Positions 57,097 through 64,000 of a stretch of DNA of 64,000 bases are shown piece by piece. This DNA is from Bartonella sp. MM73XJBT.G. Lineage in GTDB: Bacteria > Pseudomonadota > Alphaproteobacteria > Rhizobiales > Rhizobiaceae. Location: positions 1 to 64,000 of the forward strand of contig NZ_JAQISW010000009.1 of NCBI RefSeq assembly GCF_028618435.1. Reading direction: 5' to 3'. Position 1 is the stretch's first letter. Every line of letters starts with the position of its first letter. Position numbers and translations under genes: made by a program. The notes under the pieces are model-generated. The model did no database searches. It saw nothing but the letters and a program-made list of their open reading frames with translations, and was not told the DNA's origin.

Positions 57097-57770
57097 ACAA
57101 TAAAAATAGAAAATACAACCTCTAAAATTGATTCAAGAAAAACTTCCCTACCCAGTATTTTTATTTCACACTTGTGCAAATCTCTCTTATAATTTATCAT
57201 AAGTGGTTTAGTTTACCAAGATAGCGCTTATACAGCGAATAATCAATGAAAACAGATCAAAAATCTCCCTTATTTAGATTAATCTTAAAATAAATTTTCA
57301 AAGATTTTCTTAAACATAAAATGAGAGAGTGGTTATCTAAACCCTGCATAAATTAACTTAGAGTTTTTTTCGTATAAAAGAGCTCCTCTATTAATTCTTC
57401 ATCATTAAAAACGAATTACGCCCCATAACATCGGCTTGTCCGATCACCCTGCGCACATGTTTTATAATGGATGGTAATAGTAAGGTATTATTTTTGTGCT
57501 ATATTATCTCAAACTCATCTTAGAATATTTGAGTCATCCCTCATAATGTTTCTCATCATGCGATTTAGTAATACCTCCAGTAAAGAAAAGACTTCACTCA
57601 CAGATTAAAGAATAAAAGTATAAACCCTTTAAAATCAATCTTTTCCCTATAAAGGTGATCGAATAGCTCCCTTGCATCACACCTTGCTATCACAAGGCAC
57701 ATGATTCCCTACCCTTATCCATAAAAATAATTTACACGCTGAGAATAAAATATTTTCCTAGCAAAAAGGC
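57097..57770. other. 674-bp gap where uppS is usually found
   Basis: Between frr and cdsA. I read both strands and found no intact gene and no uppS motif (MDGNGRWA-like). On the minus strand a 34-codon open stretch (about 57395-57500, with IIKHVRRVIGQADVMGR) has no start codon and is not recognised. A short stem (CCTTG / CAAGG) lies near 57682-57697. The stretch may be what is left after loss or relocation of uppS. Confidence 0.5.
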
Positions 57771-58331
57771 TTAAACGTGCATAATCTCAGATTCTTTCAC
57801 AACTAAAATTTTATCAATATCAGCAATGGTTTCATCTGTGAGTTTTTGAACTTTTTCGGATAAACTATGGGCTTCATCTTGTCCAATTTCACCATCTTTT
57901 TCTAACTTTTTCAAATTGTCCATACCATCACGACGAACATGACGGGTTGCAACACGCGCTTGCTCCGCATAGTGATGCGCAATTTTTACAAGTTCTTTAC
58001 GGCGCTCTTCATTCAATTCAGGCAAAGGAATACGTAAATTCGTACCATCAGTTATGGGATTTAAACCAAGACCAGAATCGCGAATAGCGCGTTCGACAGC
58101 TCCTACCATCGTTTTATCCCATACAGAAACAGAAAGCATCCGAGGTTCGGGAACAGAAATATTAGCAACCTGATTAATGTGTACAACAGAACCATAAGAT
58201 TCAACGGTCAACGGTTCTAATAAACTCGCTGATGCCCGTCCTGTTCGCAAGCCACCTAATTCATGTTTAAAAGCCGTAATAGCGCCATCCATGCGACGTT
58301 TCAAATCATCCATAATTGATGCAACATTCAT
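57771..58331 (-). CDS. frr: Ribosome recycling factor
   Basis: 186 residues from the ATG before [13 protein letters not shown], preceded by GGAGA; the longer frame overlaps pyrH. Blocks: [20 protein letters not shown] (about 25-44), [20 protein letters not shown] (about 93-112) and [20 protein letters not shown]. Splits the ribosome after termination together with EF-G. Follows pyrH as usual. Confidence 0.95.
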   Translation of the reverse strand: MNVASIMDDLKRRMDGAITAFKHELGGLRTGRASASLLEPLTVESYGSVVHINQVANISVPEPRMLSVSVWDKTMVGAVERAIRDSGLGLNPITDGTNLRIPLPELNEERRKELVKIAHHYAEQARVATRHVRRDGMDNLKKLEKDGEIGQDEAHSLSEKVQKLTDETIADIDKILVVKESEIMHV

Positions 58332-58368
58332 ATTTCTGTCTCCTTCAATTGTCCTTTGAAGCTTAACC

Positions 58369-59088
58369 TTACTCCGATACCATTGTAAAGCGTCCTGTTC
58401 CATTCAAGACCTTAGCTAAACCGCCTTTTTCATGAATGGAATACACAATTATCGGTACATTGTTCTCACGGGCTAAAGTGACCGCCGTTGAATCCATAAC
58501 CGATAATCCCCATTGCAAAATTTCAACATGTGTTAATTGGTCAAAACGCTTAGCTGTAGGGTCTATTTTGGGATCTGCTGAATAAATACCATCGACTTGT
58601 GTTCCTTTAAGAAGAACGTCCGCACCAATTTCTGCTGCACGTAAAGTCGCAGCAGAATCAGTGGTAAAAAATGGGTTTCCCGTACCGCCTGCGAAAATAA
58701 CAACTTTTCCCTGATTCATATAAGCTATTGCTTTACGTTGCGAAAAACTTTCACAAATTTGTGGCATCGCAATCGCAGACAGTACAACAGCTTCAACCCC
58801 TAATTTTGTCAATGATGTTCGCAATGCTAAAGAATTAATAGCAGTTGCAAGCATTCCCATATGATCACCTGTCACGCGATCTCCACCACGTGAAGCAACA
58901 GCAACGCCACGAAAAATATTTCCCCCACCGATAACAACCGCAACTTCTATCCCCATTGCGCGCACTTCTGCAATATCAGCGGCAATACGGTCGACAACAG
59001 AAACATCAATGCCAAAACTTTGTCCCCCCATAAGAGCTTCACCAGAAGCCTTTAAAAGAATACGTTTATACGGAAGTGCTAATGCCAT
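58369..59088 (-). CDS. pyrH: Uridylate kinase
   Basis: 239 residues of the amino-acid-kinase fold: [13 protein letters not shown] (about 9-21), [12 protein letters not shown] (about 52-63), [20 protein letters not shown] (about 131-150) and [15 protein letters not shown]. Phosphorylates UMP to UDP, feeding RNA and cell-envelope sugar nucleotides. It lies between tsf and frr. Confidence 0.95.
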   Translation of the reverse strand: MALALPYKRILLKASGEALMGGQSFGIDVSVVDRIAADIAEVRAMGIEVAVVIGGGNIFRGVAVASRGGDRVTGDHMGMLATAINSLALRTSLTKLGVEAVVLSAIAMPQICESFSQRKAIAYMNQGKVVIFAGGTGNPFFTTDSAATLRAAEIGADVLLKGTQVDGIYSADPKIDPTAKRFDQLTHVEILQWGLSVMDSTAVTLARENNVPIIVYSIHEKGGLAKVLNGTGRFTMVSE

Positions 59089-59243
59089 TCATAATCTCCC
59101 AAAAGCACATTTACTTTTTGCTTTTGACACCACGAAGGGCACCACTTTTTTTCACGTGACGCCCTCACAACAATTACATCGTTTTCAGCAGAGCTTCTAA
59201 AAACAATGATGATTTTAAATCTCTTATCAAAAGTTTGCAATAA

Positions 59244-60167
59244 CTAGCCTTTTGCTGCTGCCGCAACTTCTGCAGCAAAATCAGACTCCTCTTTTTCTAC
59301 ACCTTCGCCGAGTGCAAAACGAACAAAGGCTGTGATTTTTACTGGAGCACCAATTGATTTCTCAGCATCCTTTAAAGCAGCCTCAACGGTCATATCAGGG
59401 TTCATAACAAAAGCTTGAGAAAGTAAGACAACCTCTTCAAAAAACTTACGCATACGCCCTTCCACCATTTTTTCAATGATATTTTCAGGTTTTCCAGACT
59501 GACGTGCTTGATCTGAAAAAATTGCTTTTTCACGCTCAATGGCACCAGCATCAACATCTTGTGCTGTAAGTGCTAATGGACTGGTTGCCGCAATATGCAT
59601 TGCAACCTGCCGACCAAAAGCAAGAGCTGCTTCTTTATTTCCTGTTGTTTCGATTGCAACCAAAACACCAAGTTTTCCAAGCCCATCAGCCACACTATTA
59701 TGTATATAAGTCGCAATAACACCATTCTCAACAGACAATTTAGCAGAACGACGAAACGTCATATTTTCGCCAATTGTACCAATTGCATCTTTAATTGCAA
59801 GCTCTACACTCTTCTCAGTGCCTGGATAAAGAGAAACAGAAACAGATTCAACATCACCTGGCGTATCCAAAGCTGCAGTTGCTACTTTGCGCACAATGTC
59901 TTGGAATCCATCATTGCGTGCAACAAAATCTGTTTCAGAATTAATCTCAACCAAAACTGCATGTGAATCTTTTGATGCGACTCCAATTAACCCCTCAGCT
60001 GCTGTACGACTAGCCTTTTTATCTGCTTTCGCTATCCCTTTTTTACGAAGCCAATCAACAGCAGCTTCCATATCACCATTGGTTTCTGCTAGAGCGGCTT
60101 TACAGTCCATCATCCCGGCGCCAGATAATTCTCGAAGTTCTTTTACTTGTGCAGCAGTAACGCTCAT
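59244..60167 (-). CDS. tsf: Elongation factor Ts
   Basis: Nucleotide exchange factor for EF-Tu. 307 residues. The N-terminal UBA-like domain has [20 protein letters not shown] (about 8-27), followed by the TDFVARND motif (about 78-85) that opens the EF-Tu nucleotide site. It follows rpsB, with which it is normally co-transcribed. Confidence 0.95.
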   Translation of the reverse strand: MSVTAAQVKELRELSGAGMMDCKAALAETNGDMEAAVDWLRKKGIAKADKKASRTAAEGLIGVASKDSHAVLVEINSETDFVARNDGFQDIVRKVATAALDTPGDVESVSVSLYPGTEKSVELAIKDAIGTIGENMTFRRSAKLSVENGVIATYIHNSVADGLGKLGVLVAIETTGNKEAALAFGRQVAMHIAATSPLALTAQDVDAGAIEREKAIFSDQARQSGKPENIIEKMVEGRMRKFFEEVVLLSQAFVMNPDMTVEAALKDAEKSIGAPVKITAFVRFALGEGVEKEESDFAAEVAAAAKG

Positions 60168-60269
60168 ATTTGCCTCTTCATTCTGTAACAGTGAAAACGT
60201 GCAAATTTCCTCTGCACGCCCATAACTTCTTCTTTAGATAATAAAAGTACCTTAATTAGGCGTTTTATA

Positions 60270-61049
60270 TTACTCAGAAACTGCTGAAACCATATTTTCT
60301 TCCAAAATAGGCTCCACTGGTGCATCAACTTGAGCTCCTAAATCAACACCCATTGCACCCTGCTGGCGTGCAATACCATCAAGAGCAGCACGCGCAAAAA
60401 GATCGCAATAAAGAGAAATCGCACGTGAAGCATCGTCATTTCCTGGGATTGGATATGTTACATCATCAGGATCACAATTGGTATCAATAATAGCAATCAC
60501 TGGAATGTTTAAACGTTTTGCTTCTTGGAGTGCAATATTTTCTTTATTTGTATCGATAACAAAGATAAGATCTGGGACAGACCCCATATCTTTAATGCCA
60601 CCAAGCGCACGATTAAGCTTTTCACGATCACGTTCAAGATTTAAACGTTCCTTTTTAGTAAAGCCTTGTGCTTCAGCAGCAAGAATTTTATCAAGCTTTC
60701 GCAAACGATGTATCGAATTGGAAATCGTTTTCCAATTCGTCAGCATACCGCCAAGCCAACGCGCATTAACATAATATTGAGCAGAACGATTCGCTGCATC
60801 AGCGATAATTTCAGATGCCTGCCGTTTTGTACCAACAAAGAGAATACGACCACCACGCGCAACAGTGTCTGAAACAAGTTTAAGCGCTTGATGTAAAAGT
60901 GGAACGGTCTGAGCAAGATCAATAATATGAATATTATTACGCTGACCATAAATATAGGGGGTCATCTTGGGATTCCAGCGATGAGTCTGGTGACCAAAAT
61001 GCACACCTGCTTCTAAAAGCTGGTGCATTGTAAAATCGGGTAGTGCCAT
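60270..61049 (-). CDS. rpsB: 30S ribosomal protein S2
   Basis: 259 residues. Signatures: [20 protein letters not shown] (about 8-27), [15 protein letters not shown] (about 94-108) and [20 protein letters not shown]. The C-terminal 30 residues form an acidic tail rich in glutamate and valine. First gene of rpsB-tsf-pyrH-frr. Confidence 0.96.
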   Translation of the reverse strand: MALPDFTMHQLLEAGVHFGHQTHRWNPKMTPYIYGQRNNIHIIDLAQTVPLLHQALKLVSDTVARGGRILFVGTKRQASEIIADAANRSAQYYVNARWLGGMLTNWKTISNSIHRLRKLDKILAAEAQGFTKKERLNLERDREKLNRALGGIKDMGSVPDLIFVIDTNKENIALQEAKRLNIPVIAIIDTNCDPDDVTYPIPGNDDASRAISLYCDLFARAALDGIARQQGAMGVDLGAQVDAPVEPILEENMVSAVSE

Positions 61050-61216
61050 AAATCTTATCCTTTCCGGTTTAACCTCCGCGGAAAAAGCAGGAAAACCTAC
61101 TACCGGCGGATGTTTGCTAGACTTTCCTCACAGATTATCTACAAACACCCAAACTCCGCGTGCGGAATAGCGCAAACATACTAATATTTGATTCTTTTTC
61201 AAGTTATTTTCTTCAA
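61050..61216 (-). promoter_or_regulatory. rpsB promoter and leader
   Basis: On the minus strand TTGAAA (61197-61202), 16 bases and TATGTT (61175-61180) form a likely promoter. The leader of about 115 bases is GC-rich and has several stretches able to pair (for example around CCGCCGG and CCGCGG), then AAAGGA before the ATG. S2 represses its own message in other bacteria; the same may hold here. Confidence 0.5.
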
Positions 61217-62053
61217 TCATTTAATATTTGCATTTTCACATTGATCAAGATCTTTTCCAAGTTCAAGGAATTCAAGACTGTTCAATTTTGCGCTTACTGA
61301 AAAAGTTCCATAATCCATATGAAAATCACGCATGACACCATTCTCATGTAAAAGAAAACTGCTCTGATAAATCGGTAAACCATCTTTATTTTCACCATCA
61401 TCAAAATAAGAGATTGTAACAGGCCAATATTCTTCTTCATCCAATTTTTTCATTTTTTCCGTCTCGTTATCAGATAAAAGCGCTTTCTTTTCCCCGATGA
61501 CGATACTTTCTTTTATAACTTTATCTGCTTTATTTGTCCCATCAAAGACAGTGACATTATAAAAACGATCTCCCGCTTTTGCATGGCGAATAATATTCTT
61601 TAGCTGCATTATTGGAAATTCAGCCATTGCAAGCTTATACTCTTTTTCCTTTGGCTTTTTTAAGGTAACTGTAATACCATCTCCCGTTCGCTTCGCGACC
61701 CCTTCAGCACGATGCACAATTTCTTCCCCTTCTTGATCAGTAACATTAAAACGAAAAATACGGCTATCTCCTGTTTCATAACTCGTCGTCTGTTGATCCG
61801 TTAAACGGACCGGCATATCTTCAACATGAAGACGACTAATGAAACGAAAACGTGTGCTATAGCCTTGGCATGGAGAACCAGTAAGTTCGTAAACCATTCG
61901 CCCTGACATCCCAGAAATTGTCATTTCATGAGAAACATTATCGAGCTGAAAATCATAAATTGCTCGATGAGGCACAATAAAAATAGGCTCTTCAGCTCTC
62001 GCCGTACAGAAAAAAACAATATATAAAATTATTATAAATAATGCTCTAATCAT
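61217..62053 (-). CDS. EipB-like periplasmic envelope protein (DUF1849)
   Basis: About 278 residues from the ATG before IRALFIIILYIVFFCTARAE, a clear signal peptide; the longer frame adds an unlikely N-terminus. It has HRAIYDFQLDNVSHEMTIS near the mature start, and two cysteines (SPCQG, and DLDQC near the C-terminus) that match the single disulfide of Brucella EipB. The family is a beta-spiral protein important for envelope integrity in Brucella. Same role here is inferred. Confidence 0.82.
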   Translation of the reverse strand: MIRALFIIILYIVFFCTARAEEPIFIVPHRAIYDFQLDNVSHEMTISGMSGRMVYELTGSPCQGYSTRFRFISRLHVEDMPVRLTDQQTTSYETGDSRIFRFNVTDQEGEEIVHRAEGVAKRTGDGITVTLKKPKEKEYKLAMAEFPIMQLKNIIRHAKAGDRFYNVTVFDGTNKADKVIKESIVIGEKKALLSDNETEKMKKLDEEEYWPVTISYFDDGENKDGLPIYQSSFLLHENGVMRDFHMDYGTFSVSAKLNSLEFLELGKDLDQCENANIK

Positions 62054-62198
62054 TCCCAACTTCCAAACTTTATTCCCATTGCATAACACTATACAATAAG
62101 GCAAAAAAGGCTAATTTCTCAATTAACCACACATTTCCTTTAATCAAAAAATAGGTTATGCAATGATATGTTTATAGAATAGCTATGGAGTTTAAATT

Positions 62199-62660
62199 AT
62201 GACCAATGTGATTGAAAAAAACTTAGAAAAGTTCGGAATCACTCTTCCTGCAGCAACGCAACCCCTTGCTAATTACATCGCAACTTCACAAAGTGGCAAT
62301 CAACTCTTTATTTCTGGACAGCTCCCTCTTATAAATGGAAAACCTATCGCTATCGGTAAAGTTGGTGCTGCTGTGAATGTCGAACAAGCCAAACAAGCAT
62401 CTGAAGCTTGTGCTCTCAATATTCTCGCTCAACTCAAAGCAACTCTGGGTGATCTCAATAGAATAAAACGCGTAGTAAAAATTACTGTTTTTGTGGCTGT
62501 CGATTCTCATTTTACCGATATCCCTTTTGTCGCCAATGGAGCTTCTGATTTATTTGTCAATATTCTTGGTGAAATTGGGAAACATGCCCGTTCTGCTATC
62601 GGTGTTGCCTCTCTGCCTATGGATGTTCCTGTAGAAGTTGAAGCCATCATAGAAATTTAA
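62199..62660 (+). CDS. RidA/YjgF-family protein
   Basis: 153 residues. The family motif with the imine-hydrolysing arginine is GKHARSAIGVASLPMDVPVE (about 128-147), and LFISGQLPLINGKPI (about 31-45) is the second block. RidA enzymes clear reactive enamine intermediates of amino-acid metabolism. Slightly longer than classic RidA, as in the alphaproteobacterial subgroup. It is followed closely by the HIT gene. Confidence 0.88.
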   Translation: MTNVIEKNLEKFGITLPAATQPLANYIATSQSGNQLFISGQLPLINGKPIAIGKVGAAVNVEQAKQASEACALNILAQLKATLGDLNRIKRVVKITVFVAVDSHFTDIPFVANGASDLFVNILGEIGKHARSAIGVASLPMDVPVEVEAIIEI

Positions 62661-62692
62661 ATCCTAAACTTACAATAAAAGGAAATAATTGT

Positions 62693-63115
62693 ATGAAGCA
62701 AGCTTATGACGATAACAATATTTTTGCTAAATTAATTCGTAATGAAATCCCTTCTGTTCGTGTTTACGAAGATGATGAGGTGATTGGATTCATGGATATC
62801 ATGCCACAAGCGCCAGGTCATACGCTGGTCATTCCTAAAAAAGGCTCTAGAAATTTGCTTGATGCCGATACTGAAACATTATTTCCTGTTATTAAAGCGG
62901 TTCAAAAAATCGCCAATGCCGTCAAAAAAGCCTTTCAAGCCGATGGCATAACAATTATGCAATTTAATGAAGCAGCTAGTCAACAAACCGTTTATCATCT
63001 CCATTTCCATATTATACCACGTATGGAAGGAATAGAACTTACCCCTCATAATGAAGTGATAACGCCTACAGAAATACTTGAAGAGAATGCCAAAAAAATT
63101 CGTGCTGCTCTATAA
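62693..63115 (+). CDS. HIT family nucleotide hydrolase
   Basis: 140 residues with the histidine triad YHLHFHIIPRM (about 103-113), and NIFAKLIRNEIPSVRVYEDD at the start. These proteins hydrolyse nucleoside phosphoramidates or dinucleotides. GGAAA precedes the ATG. Probably co-transcribed with the RidA gene; the substrate is unknown. Confidence 0.9.
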   Translation: MKQAYDDNNIFAKLIRNEIPSVRVYEDDEVIGFMDIMPQAPGHTLVIPKKGSRNLLDADTETLFPVIKAVQKIANAVKKAFQADGITIMQFNEAASQQTVYHLHFHIIPRMEGIELTPHNEVITPTEILEENAKKIRAAL

Positions 63116-63138
63116 TAGACCCTCTTGGTAACATGTTT

Positions 63139-64000
63139 TTAAGATGCTGTGCTTTTCTTTCCTATATGCTTTGGTGTAAAATTCTTCATTTTACTTTTCT
63201 TTGAGCCAACAGATAGATCGGAAGAGAAAATTTTTAGCTGTAATCTTTCTTTTTCGCCATTTGACTTTTGTGTCAATACGCGAACAATGCCGCCATTGCG
63301 TAATTTTCCAAATAAAATTTCATCTGCTAATGGCTTTTTGATATATTCTTGTATAATACGTCCTAATGGGCGTGCTCCCATCTGAGAATCATATCCTTTA
63401 TTGGAAAGCCATAAAGCTGCAGAAGAACTTAATTCAAAACAGATCCCCCGATCAGCTAATTGTGCTTCAAGCTGAAAAATAAATTTTTGCACGATCTGAT
63501 TGATAGTTAAGTGAGATAAAGGTGCAAACGGAATAATTGAGTCTAATCGATTACGAAATTCTGGTGTAAATAACCGATTGATTGCTTCTATATCCTCACC
63601 ATCACGATGAACTTTCCCAAATCCAATCGCTGATTTTGCCATATCTGAAGCACCAGCATTGGTTGTCATAATCAAAATAATATTGCGGAAATCAATTTTC
63701 TTGCCGTTATGGTCTGTTAATCGACCATAATCCATGATCTGCAATAAAATATTAAATAACTCTGGATGGGCTTTCTCAATCTCATCGAGCAATAGGACTG
63801 CGTGAGGCTTCTGATCAACTGCATCTGTAAGGAGACCTCCTTGATCAAAGCCTATATAGCCTGGAGGAGCACCGATTAAGCGAGCTACTGTATGCCGTTC
63901 CATATATTCTGACATATCAAAACGTAAGAGATCAATGCCTAAAGATGATGCAAGCTGTTTTGCAACTTCAGTTTTTCCAACCCCGGTTGGTCCTGAAAAT
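63139..64000 (-). CDS. clpA: ATP-dependent Clp protease ATPase subunit ClpA (5' part off window)
   Basis: Open frame from the stop at 63139 to the right edge, so only the C-terminal half (about 287 residues) is here. It contains the second AAA+ domain: Walker A GPTGVGKTEVAKQL close to the edge, the pore-loop segment GAPPGYIGFDQGGLL, Walker B VLLLDEIEKAHPE, and the sensor-2 QMGARPLGRIIQEYIKKPLA block. ClpA unfolds substrates for ClpP. The C-terminus is basic (KIGKKSTAS-type ending). Confidence 0.93.
   Translation of the reverse strand, partial: FSGPTGVGKTEVAKQLASSLGIDLLRFDMSEYMERHTVARLIGAPPGYIGFDQGGLLTDAVDQKPHAVLLLDEIEKAHPELFNILLQIMDYGRLTDHNGKKIDFRNIILIMTTNAGASDMAKSAIGFGKVHRDGEDIEAINRLFTPEFRNRLDSIIPFAPLSHLTINQIVQKFIFQLEAQLADRGICFELSSSAALWLSNKGYDSQMGARPLGRIIQEYIKKPLADEILFGKLRNGGIVRVLTQKSNGEKERLQLKIFSSDLSVGSKKSKMKNFTPKHIGKKSTAS

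Noticed and set aside
57395-57500. A 34-codon open stretch (with RRVIGQADVMGR) between frr and cdsA
   Set aside because: No start codon, no recognised family and too short; noted only as content of the gap.

Overview
The window looks like a Bartonella chromosome (Alphaproteobacteria, Hyphomicrobiales) carrying a transposable prophage. The host half is AT-rich and holds gene sets typical of Bartonella and its relatives: gltA, two glutamyl-tRNA synthetase genes, a class II DAHP synthase, the bamA-lpxD-fabZ-lpxA-lpxI-lpxB envelope cluster, the rpsB-tsf-pyrH-frr cluster, an EipB-type periplasmic protein and decayed filamentous-haemagglutinin sequence. I infer the genus from gene content and protein character; I ran no search and cannot name the species.

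Bases 1 to about 24,100 are a Mu-like prophage, visibly more GC-rich than the host part and almost wholly on the minus strand, so it reads from right to left. A rightward repressor gene (GTG start at 23178) faces a leftward Ner-type regulator across a compact promoter/operator region. The early operon then runs through a small DnaA-domain-IV-like gene, a ParB-like gene, an unknown gene, transposase A, target-capture ATPase B, two small unknown genes, a DUF3164 gene, gemA and the middle regulator mor. Late genes follow: GH19 endolysin, holin-like protein, overlapping Rz/Rz1 spanins, DUF2730, gp26-like, DUF3486, terminase and DUF935 portal. A second late block has protease/scaffold, DUF2190, major capsid, DUF1320, gpG and gp37-like genes, then a P2-ordered baseplate module V-W-J-I and a DUF4815 protein cut by the left edge. 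The same 25-bp sequence with a dyad lies just upstream of both late blocks and is a good candidate for the Mor-dependent late operator. The ParB-like gene contains four palindromes whose arms differ in sequence yet stay self-complementary. Sheath, tube and tape-measure genes and the right phage end must lie left of the window if the phage is complete.

From 24,100 to 26,830 is a scarred region: a short XRE regulator, the tail of a D12-class adenine methylase joined in frame to filamentous-haemagglutinin sequence, and further haemagglutinin fragments broken by two frameshifts. A tRNA-Arg(CCG) follows.

From 27,600 onward is host housekeeping: nadK, a DEAD-box helicase, gltX (first copy), nadE, class II aroG, gor, a DUF2059 gene, rpiA, comEC, gltX (second copy) and gltA. 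Next is a polar amino-acid ABC transporter with two tandem-duplicated substrate-binding proteins, two permeases and an ATPase. Then comes the outer-membrane biogenesis cluster in reverse (lpxB, lpxI, lpxA, fabZ, lpxD, bamA, rseP, cdsA), a 674-bp gap where uppS usually sits, frr, pyrH, tsf and rpsB, an eipB homologue, ridA, a HIT gene and the C-terminal part of clpA cut by the right edge.
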